Shown one piece after another: positions 47,483-57,017 of a stretch of 64,000 bases of DNA (position 1 is its first letter; every line of letters starts with the position of its first letter). A program made the position numbers and the translations under genes. The stretch lies in assembly GCF_007991635.1 (NCBI RefSeq), contig NZ_BJYS01000021.1, forward strand, positions 1 to 64,000, written 5' to 3'. Origin of the DNA: Adhaeribacter aerolatus (GTDB taxonomy: Bacteria; Bacteroidota; Bacteroidia; Cytophagales; Hymenobacteraceae). The notes beneath the pieces were generated by a model, which worked only from the letters and a program-made list of their open reading frames with translations, was not told the origin of the DNA and searched no databases.

Positions 47483-48769
47483 TTAGTTAAGCGTAAATGC
47501 CATTACTTTTTTATTCTTCTCGTAACTGTCGCGGGCTTTTACCAGGGTATCAATCCAAGACGTTAGCCGGTAAGATTTCTGGTGAAAGTAAGACTGGTAT
47601 TTGGTGAGATAATTAATGCATTTCTGGTACTGATGGGCATCCAGCCAGGGTTTTAACCGGAGTTTCAGCACGGTTATGGCCTGTTCGGTTGGGGCAGCCA
47701 GGGCAATATAGGCATCTACCTGGTCTTCTTCGAAACCCAGGAAATTAGTATTCAGCATTTTGGCCCCGAACTGCGATAGTTCAATATCATTATCTAACTG
47801 GTAAGGTTCGCGGTAGTTGGGGTAGCGGGCTTTAAAGGCCTCATACGACTCGGGCGTACCGCTGTCGTTAAATAATACATACAGTTTATCCCAGGCGTTG
47901 CGCACATTGCGGTTATTCGGGTATTTCGAAATAAACGTTTCGTAATCTTTTATCGACGGAAACGAAGTAAAACGGGCGTAAATACTGTCTTCGGCCCAGC
48001 GGCGGTACTTGCTGTCGGGATTTTCATTCACAAACTTCTCGTAGCCTTCCAGGGAGTTTTCGGTTAACAGCGATTTAAACTCCAGGTGCTCCATTTTTAC
48101 GATGGCCTCTTCCAGGTAGGGGCTCTCCTGAAAATTAGAAATAAAGTTTTTGTAGGATTGTAAAGTACCATCGGCGGTCAAAGTTTTGTATAGCAATAAA
48201 TCGTACTTTTTCCGGGCTTCGGGTATCTTTTTAGATTTAGGATACTTTTTCATGTAGTTGGCGTAAGCCTCGTACGTATTTACTTTCTGCACAATCAGGT
48301 ATTCCAACTGGCTTTTCAGGATTTCGGCGCTTTCCAGTTGGGGCGAGGTAACGTGGGTTTTAATAAATTGCTCCAGCGCTACCGGGTCGTTGGCCAGAAC
48401 GGCATTCTGAAAAGCCACCGAATCGATGTGCTGCTGCAAAGCCAGAATTCTATCTTCCTGCACTTCGGTTTTACGCAATTTTTTCCGGTCTTTCTCGCCC
48501 AGCGTTTTATATAGCTCGCGGGCATTTACCACGTGCACGTAGGCCCGTTCAATATCATATTGCGCAAAGTTTTTCTGGGCCAATATTTTGCTCAGGCCAT
48601 AAGAGGCTACTACGTCGTTGGGGTTATCAGCCAGCCGGTCCGAAAAATAGGCATAGGCTTTATCGTAATTTTTTTGGCTTAAAGCTTTTAAACCTTTATC
48701 GAGGGCAAAAACCGGGTTTAATAAAAAAGTAAAAAGAAGTATAAACGCCAGCGGCCGAAGTAAATTCAT
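47483..48769 (-). CDS. Secreted TPR-like repeat protein
   Basis: A 428-residue protein with a signal peptide (1-22, ending PVFAL). The first part (KALSQKNYDKAYAYFSDRLA, with DVVASYGLSKILAQ) is a tetratricopeptide-like pair. The rest consists of recurring roughly 30-residue helical units ending in patterns such as YEKFVNENPDSKYR, YETFISKYPNNRNV and YEAFKARYPNYREP. No catalytic motif is seen. The architecture suggests a periplasmic scaffold for protein contacts. Conserved uncharacterised proteins of this kind occur in Bacteroidota. Confidence 0.8.
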   Translation of the reverse strand: MNLLRPLAFILLFTFLLNPVFALDKGLKALSQKNYDKAYAYFSDRLADNPNDVVASYGLSKILAQKNFAQYDIERAYVHVVNARELYKTLGEKDRKKLRKTEVQEDRILALQQHIDSVAFQNAVLANDPVALEQFIKTHVTSPQLESAEILKSQLEYLIVQKVNTYEAYANYMKKYPKSKKIPEARKKYDLLLYKTLTADGTLQSYKNFISNFQESPYLEEAIVKMEHLEFKSLLTENSLEGYEKFVNENPDSKYRRWAEDSIYARFTSFPSIKDYETFISKYPNNRNVRNAWDKLYVLFNDSGTPESYEAFKARYPNYREPYQLDNDIELSQFGAKMLNTNFLGFEEDQVDAYIALAAPTEQAITVLKLRLKPWLDAHQYQKCINYLTKYQSYFHQKSYRLTSWIDTLVKARDSYEKNKKVMAFTLN

Positions 48770-48939
48770 AATCTGCTAATCAAATGAAATATATGTCTTT
48801 AACGAAAAAAGAACTAAGTAAAGATATATAAAACAAGGCAAAAGAATAGGCTTAAAATTTAAAGTTATTAAATTTTCAGGAAGAATGCGCCTCCGGAAAT
48901 TCGGATATTGTCAGGCAAAATATTAAAAGGCACTTGGGC

Positions 48940-49308
48940 CTAATCGGGTAATTCGGTTAGTTCTACCACGTGCCCATCCGGATCTCTTAAAAATATTTGC
49001 CACATCCCATCGGGGCGCTGTTTAGGTCCGGAAAAATTTACCTGCTTGTCTTGCAGGTCGGCTTCGGCGGCCCGGATAGATTTAACCCGCACCGCAAAGT
49101 GGTTGCCGCGCGGTTCGACTATCACCGGGGCGGTTCGCTCGCCAATTAAGTGCAGTTGCTGTACCGGGCCTATCTGGAACCAGGCTCCCGGAAAAGTAAA
49201 AGCCGGGCGGGCCATGCGGGGTAGGTCTAATATTTCACCGTAAAAACGGCAGCTTTCTTCTACATCCTGCACATGCAAGGCTACGTGGTTTAAATCTAAT
49301 ATTTCCAA
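48940..49308 (-). CDS. VOC family protein (glyoxalase/bleomycin-resistance-like, TTG start)
   Basis: A single-domain VOC protein of 122 residues. It opens with LDLNHVALHVQDVEESCRFY with the metal-binding His, continues with GPVQQLHLIG and NHFAVRVKSI, and closes with FLRDPDGHVVELTELPD, where His and Glu complete the metal site. The general family includes glyoxalase I, fosfomycin-resistance enzymes and dioxygenases. The substrate is not predictable. The start appears to be TTG at 49308, since no Met is available near the first strand. Confidence 0.85.
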   Translation of the reverse strand: MEILDLNHVALHVQDVEESCRFYGEILDLPRMARPAFTFPGAWFQIGPVQQLHLIGERTAPVIVEPRGNHFAVRVKSIRAAEADLQDKQVNFSGPKQRPDGMWQIFLRDPDGHVVELTELPD

Positions 49309-49367
49309 TTTCTGTAGGGTGGTTTTATTTATTTGTAAGGTTTTGATGAGGTACGTTTTAAGGTGCT

Positions 49368-49937
49368 TTAGTTGTTGTGGTGAGTTTTTATCAATCTATA
49401 ATTGAATAAAAAATTTTCCTTCATTTCAGGTCCTTTTGCTGATGTAAATTCTTGGTCTAAAAACGCTTCTAATTCATCATACCCATTGCCTTTTATTTTA
49501 AAAACACCTCGGAATTTATCAACTAAGTGAGGTTTACAACCAATTATATTGACGGTTGGAAATTCGGCAATGTAAATTCCCCAGGTATTGAGTTTACCAA
49601 AGACAAAAAAGTGATAAGGCATCATGCCAAAATAAGGGTCATGCTCTTTTATTTTTTCGTTAAATTCATCCAAGTTGCTTTCTACCGAAAAAGTTGCTTT
49701 AAATGGTACAGTTCGTTCGGTTGCAGGCTCAAGGTTTTCCTTAATTGTAAATTCTCGTTCGCCTAGCTCCTTCAGAACATCCATAAGTATGCTATATTCG
49801 GCATGTCCTTCTACCAAATGACCTCCAATCGTTAGTAGGAAATCAAAATCTTTACATTTAAAAACTTGTTCCGGCGGAAAAATTGCGCTTTTGCTCATTT
49901 CTGCTATTGTAAAAATGTGTTTTCCTTCTGTTCCCAT
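49368..49937 (-). CDS. Hypothetical protein, 189 aa
   Basis: A cytosolic protein of alternating beta and helical segments with no signal peptide, membrane segment or recognised motif. Features include a hydrophobic strand FDFLLTIGGHLVEGHAEYS, a DPYFGMMPYHFFVFGKL segment and an acidic C-terminal helix region. Base composition is lower in GC than neighbouring genes, so it may be a recent arrival. It lies upstream of the VOC gene (59 bases apart) on the same strand and may be co-transcribed. I do not recognise the family. Confidence 0.65.
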   Translation of the reverse strand: MGTEGKHIFTIAEMSKSAIFPPEQVFKCKDFDFLLTIGGHLVEGHAEYSILMDVLKELGEREFTIKENLEPATERTVPFKATFSVESNLDEFNEKIKEHDPYFGMMPYHFFVFGKLNTWGIYIAEFPTVNIIGCKPHLVDKFRGVFKIKGNGYDELEAFLDQEFTSAKGPEMKENFLFNYRLIKTHHNN

Positions 49938-50325
49938 TTTTTATTTACCACAACTGCTAAATAAACAAATTAATCTTTATCCCGCATCTTTTTTGCCTTT
50001 ACAGTTAATTTAAGAGCATTTAACTCCTTAATAGTTTGCAGGGGAAGGTTAATGGTTTTCTTATGGCAGCTAATGTTGACTGGCAGTGAAGGAATAAATA
50101 ATATATCAGCAGAGGCTGGAGAATAAAAAGACATGAGGCTGAGCCTCGCGACATCTGGTGATATTTTAAAGCATATAGCGGCTGCAAATCAGGTAACTGC
50201 CGGTGGGGAAATAGCGCGCGCAGATGAACATTCAGAAATAAATTTTTAAATTAAAAATTGTAAGAAGTATATGTTTTCCTATTTTACAAACTGAAAGATA
50301 CTGTTCACTACAAACCCTCCAACTA
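49938..50325. other. 388-bp divergent intergenic region
   Basis: No gene was found. It is AT-rich and should contain the promoter for the plus-strand sugar-binding protein gene. A short GAGGC-TGA-GCCTC stem lies near 50142. No confident promoter boxes were seen. Confidence 0.5.
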
Positions 50326-51351
50326 ATGATTAAATACCTGCAAGCCCGCTTTACTTATTTAATGGTTCTGCTGCTAATGGCCGGAACTGTTTTTACCACC
50401 GCCTGTAATCGTTCCGAATCAGGGAATACGGAAGGGGGCGAGGGTTCTGGCGAAAAATTGCGCATTGCGGTTATACCCAAAGGAACTACCCACATTTTTT
50501 GGAAATATGTGCACGCAGGAGCAGCCAAAGCGGCCAAAGAACTAGGGGTAGAAATAATTTGGCAAGGTCCGCAGAAAGAAGACGACCGGCAACTACAGAT
50601 TCAGGTAGTACAGAATTTTGTAAGCCGCCAGGTAGATGGCATTGTGCTGGCGCCACTGGATGAGCGTAGCCTGGTGCCGCCTGTAAAAGCGGCCCGTAAC
50701 CGGAACATACCGGTAGTTATTTTCGACTCGGATTTAGGCGCAAAGGAATACGATAGCTTTGTGGCTACCGATAATTACGCCGGCGGTAAACTGGCAGCTA
50801 AACGCATGGCCGAAGTACTGAATGGCAAAGGTAAAGTTATATTGCTGCGCTATGCCGAAGGTTCGGCCAGTACTACCGCCCGCGAAAATGGCTTTTTAGA
50901 TGGCTTAAAAGAATACGCACCGCAAATCGAAATTATTTCGTCGAACCAATACGCCGGCGCTACCATGGAAAAAGCGTACCAGGCTTCACAAAACCTCTTA
51001 AACCGGTTTGGGCAGGTAGATGGTATTTTCTGCGCCAACGAATCATCTACCCAAGGCATGTACCGCGCCCTGCAAACCTCGGGCAAAGCCGGCAAAGTAA
51101 AATTAATTGGCTTCGATTCAAATGAAACGTTGTTAAAGGCTATCCAGGATGGGCATATCCACGGACTAGCCGTGCAAGATCCTTTCCGGATGGGCTACGA
51201 GGGCGTTAAAACTGCTGTAGCCATAATCCAGAAAAAGCCTTTCGAAAAGCGTATTGATACCGGCGTAACCATGATAACGAAAGAAAATATGGATACCCCG
51301 GAAAACAAAATATTGCTTAATCCCGAAATGGATAAGTGGCTGGATGAATAA
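50326..51351 (+). CDS. Sugar ABC transporter substrate-binding lipoprotein (RbsB/type I periplasmic-binding family)
   Basis: A 341-residue lipoprotein (lipobox VFTTAC, Cys27, followed by a Gly/Glu-rich linker). The type I periplasmic-binding fold is clear: LRIAVIPKGTTHIFWKYVHA, then VDGIVLAPLDERSLVPPVK, FDSDLGAKEYDSFVATDNYA and VDGIFCANESSTQGMYRAL. It would bind a monosaccharide and deliver it to the permease encoded at 55376-56356. Its ATPase and permease genes are 2.3 kb downstream, separated by an opposing two-component pair. A terminator follows it. Confidence 0.92.
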   Translation: MIKYLQARFTYLMVLLLMAGTVFTTACNRSESGNTEGGEGSGEKLRIAVIPKGTTHIFWKYVHAGAAKAAKELGVEIIWQGPQKEDDRQLQIQVVQNFVSRQVDGIVLAPLDERSLVPPVKAARNRNIPVVIFDSDLGAKEYDSFVATDNYAGGKLAAKRMAEVLNGKGKVILLRYAEGSASTTARENGFLDGLKEYAPQIEIISSNQYAGATMEKAYQASQNLLNRFGQVDGIFCANESSTQGMYRALQTSGKAGKVKLIGFDSNETLLKAIQDGHIHGLAVQDPFRMGYEGVKTAVAIIQKKPFEKRIDTGVTMITKENMDTPENKILLNPEMDKWLDE

Positions 51352-51402
51352 TAAGGCCGATTTTTATCTCCGGTAATTTCGGTTTTTATTCCTTTCTGTC
51401 TG

Positions 51403-51455
51403 GCCCCATCTTGAGCATTCCCGGTTTTCGGTTATGGTGAGATGGGGCTGGTTTT
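51403..51455 (+). terminator. Probable terminator after the sugar-binding protein gene
   Basis: Nine-base arms GCCCCATCT (51403-51411) and AGATGGGGC (51440-51448) are followed by TGGTTTTTA. The 28-base loop is long but can fold further. It lies between convergent genes. Confidence 0.6.
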
Positions 51456-51516
51456 TACCCGTTGTTTGGCAACCTTGGCAGCAAGCCAGCCTTCTATTAA
51501 TAAGTTCGTGTTAGCG

Positions 51517-51897
51517 TTAAAGCTCCTTTAATACCTCGGGGGTTAAAGGTTTGGTAAGAAAACCGGCAATAGGATAAAGTTCTGCCCTTTCCCGGTCTTT
51601 GGGATGAAAAGAACTGGTACACATGTAAATCCGGGTTTGGTCCAGGTTAAGCTCGGGAGTTTTGGTGAGTGCTTCCAAAAATTCAAAACCATCCATTACC
51701 GGCATCTTAATGTCTAAAAAAATAAGATCCGGTAGTTTTTCTCCGTTGGCTGTCAGGTCTTGCAGCTTCTTTAAGGCTTCCCGGCCGTTATGCGCTGTTA
51801 AAATCTCTTCTCCGATACCAGCTTTTTTTAAAATTTTTTTCGACAGAAAACACCAGTTATCATCATCATCTACCAATAATACCGTGTTCATCAGCAT
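51517..51897 (-). CDS. Single-domain response regulator
   Basis: A 126-residue receiver domain with no output domain. It has the acidic pocket DDDD (10-13), phospho-acceptor D62 (LIFLDIKMPVMDGFEF), the Ser/Thr switch in MCTSSFHPK and K116 in FLTKP. I take the ATG at 51897. A GTG at 51939 would add 14 hydrophilic residues, and ATG 51891 is also possible. It lies directly downstream of the PAS histidine kinase on the same strand and is almost certainly its partner, acting through protein contacts rather than DNA binding. Confidence 0.9.
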   Translation of the reverse strand: MLMNTVLLVDDDDNWCFLSKKILKKAGIGEEILTAHNGREALKKLQDLTANGEKLPDLIFLDIKMPVMDGFEFLEALTKTPELNLDQTRIYMCTSSFHPKDRERAELYPIAGFLTKPLTPEVLKEL

Positions 51898-51995
51898 TGG
51901 CTTTTCTGGTTTATTCTTTTTTGTACTCGGTTCTTCCACTGTTTATTTTACGTTTAGGTCGGTCGGGAATTTGCGGCAATGTTTAAAAATCAAAT

Positions 51996-53132
51996 TTACA
52001 TTTCTGCTTTAAAATATACCTTAAATTCGGTGCCTTTATCTTCTTCGCTTTTTACTTCTATTTTACCCCCGGCATTATCCAAAATACGTTTTACCATAAA
52101 AAGTCCTACGCCGGTGCCCTCTACATGATCGTGAAAACGCTTAAACATGGTATAAAGCTGTTCTTGCTGCCGGGCATTCATGCCCAGGCCATTATCTTCT
52201 ACACTTAATAGTACAAAAGGTTCTTCCAGCCGGGTATTAATATTGATGATACAATCCCGTTCCGGCGATTGGTATTTAATGGCATTACTAATCAGGTTGT
52301 ATAAGATGCTCCGGAAATTTTTCCGAGAAAACTTAAGCTGATGAACCTGAAAGTCGGTTTTAACAAAATAATGCTCTTGTTTCGGAACAAAACCTAAATC
52401 CGCAATAATATCTTCGTAAACTTCCTTTATATTAATTATTTCGGCGGACGGATTTTCACTGAAATCTTTGTGCAGGCGGTTAATTTCGGTGAGGTCATCA
52501 ATGGTGCGCTTCAGGCGGTTAATAGAGGCTGTAATGCGCTGCACAATCTCTTCTGTGTCTTGGTTTAAATTGCCTGCCTGCGTTAACTCCTCTTGTAATA
52601 CCTGCACCAGGGCTTCTATGTTGGTAATCGGCGACCGCAGGTCGTGGGATGCCGTATATATAAAGTTATCCAGATCCAGGTTTATTTTATGCAGCTGGTC
52701 GTTTTTATGTTCCAATGCACCTTGCTGGCGTTCGGCCAGTTTGTCCTGCAATTCTTTTTGCTTGGTTATATCGCCGGTAATTTTAGTATAACCTACATGC
52801 TCCCCTTCGGCCGAATAGATAGGCGTAAGCGTTACACTGGCCCAGAACAAGGAACCATCTTTGCGCTTGCGCCAGTCTTCTACATCGTAAACACCATTTT
52901 CTAAAGCTTTATCTAATTCTTCTTGGGGTTTGCCGGCTTGCTGGTATTCGTCAGGGTGCAACATACCGTAATATTGGCCTATTGTCTCTTCTGGAGTATA
53001 CCCTTTAATGCGTTCACAGCCTTTGTTCCAGGTAGAAATAATGCCGTTTGTATCCGTAGCAAAAATGGCGTAATCCTTTATTTGTTTTATAAAATAAGAG
53101 TTTAAGCTTTCGTCCGAATAATGTGGGTTCAT
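51996..53132 (-). CDS. PAS-domain sensor histidine kinase
   Basis: A 378-residue cytosolic kinase with no membrane segment. A PAS domain with a PAC tail spans about 15-128 (DYAIFATDTNGIISTWNKGC, GYTKITGDITKQKEL). A dimerisation helix has phospho-acceptor H163 (YTASHDLRSPITNIE). The ATP-binding domain has the N box NLISNAIKYQSP, G1 VEDNGLGMNARQ and G2 GTGVGLFMVKRIL. It lies between the sugar-binding protein gene and the ATPase gene of an ABC importer, in the opposite direction. The signal sensed by the PAS domain is unknown. Confidence 0.94.
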   Translation of the reverse strand: MNPHYSDESLNSYFIKQIKDYAIFATDTNGIISTWNKGCERIKGYTPEETIGQYYGMLHPDEYQQAGKPQEELDKALENGVYDVEDWRKRKDGSLFWASVTLTPIYSAEGEHVGYTKITGDITKQKELQDKLAERQQGALEHKNDQLHKINLDLDNFIYTASHDLRSPITNIEALVQVLQEELTQAGNLNQDTEEIVQRITASINRLKRTIDDLTEINRLHKDFSENPSAEIINIKEVYEDIIADLGFVPKQEHYFVKTDFQVHQLKFSRKNFRSILYNLISNAIKYQSPERDCIININTRLEEPFVLLSVEDNGLGMNARQQEQLYTMFKRFHDHVEGTGVGLFMVKRILDNAGGKIEVKSEEDKGTEFKVYFKAEM

Positions 53133-53673
53133 AAATATTATTATTTTCCAGATTTATCTCTTCTACTAAAAATTATAAAACAGGTTTAACTTTTGCCTGT
53201 TGCTGGTTAGCAACCAGCACGTTTCGAAAATGTAGCAGTCAGTAATAAAAATTAAAATCAGGGCGAGGTTGAAATTAGGTCCGGCAAATATTTAATTCTA
53301 TATCCCTGTTTTTAATTCTCATAATGGCCAGTTTTCCTGATTATTATTTAAATTAATGGCCTGAAAAGCGTTGCCTGGTTAAAAGCAGGCGGCTATAACT
53401 GAGTTGCCGGCTGGTAAATGGCCGTGGCTATATCTTTTAAGCCAAAAATAGGCTGGGTTTGACGAACGTAGTTTGCTAAAGTGTTTTAGTAACGATGTAG
53501 CCAATTATGCCGGATTAATATTAGCTTGCAGTTGACCAGGAGCAGGGTTGTTTGGGGTATATTAAGCCGGTCAGTGGATTCAGGCCAAAATTCTGAACAG
53601 GTTTTTATTTTGTATAATAGCGCCTGCTTTACTTCTTCTAAAAACTTAACTAAAAGTTAAAAATATATACAAC
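53133..53673. other. 541-bp divergent region between the kinase and the ABC ATPase genes
   Basis: No gene was found. It contains a perfect hairpin, TGCTGGTT-AGC-AACCAGCA, at 53201-53219, about 70 bases upstream of the kinase start, which could be an operator or leader structure. A TATAAT-like box near 53614 precedes the ATPase gene by about 60 bases. Both suggestions are tentative. Confidence 0.5.
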
Positions 53674-55200
53674 ATGCAGCAGGAATCGGCAGTAGCCGGC
53701 AATTGGCTCTTGCGTCTGGAGAATATGGCCAAAAGTTTTGGCCCGGTAAAAGCGTTGCGGCAGGTAAACCTACAGGTAAAAGCCGGCGAAGTACACGCGC
53801 TGGTGGGCGAAAACGGTGCCGGCAAAAGTACTTTAATGAAAGTACTTAGTGGGGCCCACCAGCCCGATAGCGGCAACATGTACCTGGATGGCCGGGAGTA
53901 TAAACCCCATTCGCCGGCGGCAGGGCGGCTGGCCGGTATTGCTATGATTTACCAGGAACTCATGCTGGCGCCGCACCTGACCGTAGAAGAAAATATTCTG
54001 CTGGGTCTGGAGAAAACAAAATTCGGGTTTTTGCAAAACCAGAAGCAAAAAGTACACGAAGCGCTGACCTGGCTGGGGCAGGAAAATTTGCGCCCGAACA
54101 TGGCCGTAAACAGATTAAGCATTGGCAAACAGCAACTAGTAGAAATTGCCCGGGCTTTGGTTACCGATGCCCGCGTGGTAATTATGGATGAACCAACCAG
54201 TTCTTTAACGGCGGCCGATGCCCAGGCTTTATTCGGGGTAATCCGGCGGTTAAAAGAAAAAGGTATTTCGGTTATTTACATCAGCCATTTTCTGGAAGAA
54301 GTTTTTGCTGTTTGCGACCGCTATACCGTGTTGCGCGACGGCGAAACGGTAGCTACTGGTAACCTCACCGAAATTTCTACGCCGGGTTTAATCCGTCACA
54401 TGATTGGGCGCTCCGTTGATGAGTTGTACCCGGCCATACCCCACCAACTCGGCGAAACCGTGCTGCAGGTAGATAGCCTGGTTACCCAACCTTACCACAA
54501 AACCGTTTCTTTTACTTTGCGCCGCGGCGAAATATTAGGCATTTCGGGTTTGGTAGGTGCTGGCCGCTCCGAAGTTATCCGGAGTATTTTTGGGCTGGAA
54601 AAGGTCCGGCAAGGTCAGGTAAAAATTAAAGGAAAACCCGATTTACAGGCCATCTACCTAAACCCAAACCAGGCCCTGAATGCTGATTTGGATTTGCTCA
54701 GCGAAAACCGCAAAGAAGAAGGGCTGGCTTTAAATTTATCTATTGCTACTAATTTAACTTTATCGGCTTTAAACAAATATGCTAAAAATGGTTTGTTAAA
54801 TCTACAGCGGGAGCAGGCGGGCGCCGCCGACTGGATGCAGCAGTTACAGGTAAAAAGCCAAGATCCGCTGGCGCCTATCAGCAGTTTATCGGGTGGCAAC
54901 CAGCAAAAAGTTTGCATTGCCCGCCTGCTGCACCACAACAGCGATATTTTGTTTTTAGACGAGCCCACCCGGGGCATTGATGTGGGTAGCAAGGCCGAAA
55001 TTTACCGCCTCATCCAAACGCTGGCCGGGCAAGGCAAAGCCATTGTGGTAGTTAGTTCGTACCTGCCCGAGTTATTAGGTATTTGCGATACCCTGGGGGT
55101 AATGTACCGGGGGCAGTTATCTAATATTAAACCAATAAAAGACTGGACCGAAGACGACATTATGCACTTTGCTACTTCAGGTGTTGAGGCTGAAAGTTAA
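53674..55200 (+). CDS. Sugar ABC transporter ATP-binding protein (RbsA-like, two ATPase domains)
   Basis: A 508-residue fused double ATPase of the ribose/galactose type. The first domain has Walker A GENGAGKST (45-53), signature LSIGKQQLVEIARAL and Walker B VVIMDEPTSSLT. The second domain has a degenerate A loop, GLVGAGRSEVIRSIFG, then LSGGNQQKVCIARLL and ILFLDEPTRGIDVGSKAEIY. This asymmetry is normal for the family. It powers sugar uptake together with the permease gene 175 bases downstream. Confidence 0.95.
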   Translation: MQQESAVAGNWLLRLENMAKSFGPVKALRQVNLQVKAGEVHALVGENGAGKSTLMKVLSGAHQPDSGNMYLDGREYKPHSPAAGRLAGIAMIYQELMLAPHLTVEENILLGLEKTKFGFLQNQKQKVHEALTWLGQENLRPNMAVNRLSIGKQQLVEIARALVTDARVVIMDEPTSSLTAADAQALFGVIRRLKEKGISVIYISHFLEEVFAVCDRYTVLRDGETVATGNLTEISTPGLIRHMIGRSVDELYPAIPHQLGETVLQVDSLVTQPYHKTVSFTLRRGEILGISGLVGAGRSEVIRSIFGLEKVRQGQVKIKGKPDLQAIYLNPNQALNADLDLLSENRKEEGLALNLSIATNLTLSALNKYAKNGLLNLQREQAGAADWMQQLQVKSQDPLAPISSLSGGNQQKVCIARLLHHNSDILFLDEPTRGIDVGSKAEIYRLIQTLAGQGKAIVVVSSYLPELLGICDTLGVMYRGQLSNIKPIKDWTEDDIMHFATSGVEAES

Positions 55201-55375
55201 GTACAGGAAGGAGCCAGATAAAATAATGCTAATCTGGTTCAGTTGAAATATCCAATTTAAATACTAATTACTTTAATCTGTGCTTCTCTATTTAGAGAGT
55301 ATTATTCCTTGAAAATTTAAAAGTAAGTTCTAAAATATACACCACAATAATTAATCGCTTACCGCTCTCCACCAC

Positions 55376-56356
55376 ATGAATATTACCGGTAAAAAAGTAT
55401 TGTCCCAGTTTGGCCCTTTTCTGGGTTTAATTTTTGTTTTTGTTTTATTTTCTATTCTGTGCCCGCCGGCATTTACCTCGGTTTATAATATTAAAACCAT
55501 ACTAACCCAGAGTGTGATTGTAGGGATTGCGGCTTTTGGCATGACCATGATTATTATTTCGGGCGGCATAGATTTAAGTGTCGGCTCGCAGATTGCTTTG
55601 GGTACGGTAGTCGTAGCTACGGTGCTGAATATGGGCGATACCGGGGCCGAAATGGGATTTATGTGGCCTTTGCTGGCGGCCTTAGCGGCCATTGCTGCCT
55701 GTGCCGTGTGCGGTTTTATTATTGGGCGCTTTATTTCGGGGTTTAATATTGTGCCTTTTATTGTTACCCTGGGCATGATGCAGATTGCCCGCGGCGTTGC
55801 CAAATGGATTGCCAAAGAACAAACCGTTACAACGCCTCCGAACTGGCTACAGGATTTAATGCTGCTCGACCCCCAACCCGAGTGGCTCTTTTTCGGTCCG
55901 GGCGTTTGGATTACCTTAATCTTGTTTATTCTGATGACGGTGCTGCTGCGGTACACGGTTTTTGGCCGCTACATATTTGCCATTGGCTCCAACGAACAAA
56001 CCGCCCGCCTGTGCGGCATTCCGGTGAAATATTACAAAACAGCCATTTACACCTTTAGCGCCTTTTTTACCGGCGTTGCCTCAATTATGCAGTACAGCAA
56101 CCTAACGGTAGGCGACCCCACCGCTGCTAATGGGATGGAACTGGATATTATTGCGGCTGTGGTAATTGGGGGCGGCTCCCTAAGCGGGGGAGAAGGCAGT
56201 GCCCTGGGTTCTATTATTGGCGCTTTAATTATGGCGGTGTTGCGCAATGGTTGTAATATGTTGGGCTTACCTAATTACGTGCAGGAAATTATCATTGGCG
56301 TAATTATCGTGGGCGCTGTACTCGTGGATAGGCTAAAGCACCGGATTAAGGCTTAA
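55376..56356 (+). CDS. Sugar ABC transporter permease (RbsC-like)
   Basis: A 326-residue inner membrane permease with about nine hydrophobic segments, forming the channel as a homodimer. The family landmarks are IIISGGIDLSVGSQIALGTV near residue 60, VTLGMMQIARGVAKWI, and the coupling and late segments AAVVIGGGSLSGGEGSALGS and MLGLPNYVQEIIIGVIIVGA. It lies 175 bases after the ATPase gene with the same orientation and presumably belongs to the same transcript. No second permease gene follows. Confidence 0.94.
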   Translation: MNITGKKVLSQFGPFLGLIFVFVLFSILCPPAFTSVYNIKTILTQSVIVGIAAFGMTMIIISGGIDLSVGSQIALGTVVVATVLNMGDTGAEMGFMWPLLAALAAIAACAVCGFIIGRFISGFNIVPFIVTLGMMQIARGVAKWIAKEQTVTTPPNWLQDLMLLDPQPEWLFFGPGVWITLILFILMTVLLRYTVFGRYIFAIGSNEQTARLCGIPVKYYKTAIYTFSAFFTGVASIMQYSNLTVGDPTAANGMELDIIAAVVIGGGSLSGGEGSALGSIIGALIMAVLRNGCNMLGLPNYVQEIIIGVIIVGAVLVDRLKHRIKA

Positions 56357-56479
56357 TTTCCAGCTTTCTCAGATGCATCATACTATCAGCAATATAGCTG
56401 TACTTTAGCTGCTCAACTTTCCGAATGTTTTTCTGATTTGTAAGCCGTGTACTCCCTGGAGCAGTAACCTGTAACAAAA

Positions 56480-56932
56480 ATGCAACCTGAAATAAAGAGA
56501 CTAGGAAAGACAGATATTGACGAATTTGTAGCACTTATTCGGGTATTTGAGGATGTTTTCCAGATGAAAAATTGGAAGATGCCGGTGCGAGCTTACCTGC
56601 AGCAACTGTTAGAAAAAGATAGGTTTTACGTTTTTGTCGCTATATCCGATAATAAAGTGGTAGGTGGCCTAACGGCCTATACCTTGGACCAATATTATTC
56701 CACCAGGCCGCTGGTTTATATCTTCGACCTCGCGGTAAAAACGGAATTTCAGCGGAAAGGAATCGGGAGCAGGTTAATAGCTGAAATAAATGATTACTGT
56801 AAGCAAATTGGAGTAGAAGAAGTCTTTGTACAAGCCGATGAAGTAGATGACTACGCCCTGGAATTTTATCGTTCAACGGGCGGGATAGCTGAGAAAGTGG
56901 TGCATTTCAATTACCCTTTAAATACGCAATAA
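56480..56932 (+). CDS. GNAT acetyltransferase resembling aminoglycoside 3-N-acetyltransferase type I
   Basis: A 150-residue GNAT-fold enzyme that would move an acetyl group from acetyl-CoA to an amine. The acetyl-CoA loop Q91-R-K-G-I-G96 lies in IFDLAVKTEFQRKGIGSRLI. The overall pattern, VYIFDLAV, then EEVFVQADEVDDYALEFY and VVHFNY at the end, closely follows AAC(3)-I gentamicin acetyltransferases as I remember them (length about 155). Real antibiotic acetylation is not shown by the sequence. It may instead act on a cellular amine. It is a lone gene with no mobile-element hallmarks next to it. Confidence 0.82.
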   Translation: MQPEIKRLGKTDIDEFVALIRVFEDVFQMKNWKMPVRAYLQQLLEKDRFYVFVAISDNKVVGGLTAYTLDQYYSTRPLVYIFDLAVKTEFQRKGIGSRLIAEINDYCKQIGVEEVFVQADEVDDYALEFYRSTGGIAEKVVHFNYPLNTQ

Positions 56933-57017
56933 CATTACCTGATAACTACCATAATACCCCTGCTTTGCAAAGTTTAACCTGCAGAAAAAAGGTTTCTTTC
57001 TTTCTTACCGGGTATTT

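Noticed and set aside
53614-53625. TATAAT-like box as a firm promoter for the ABC ATPase
   Set aside because: No matching upstream box at proper spacing was found, and Bacteroidota promoters differ from the E. coli consensus.
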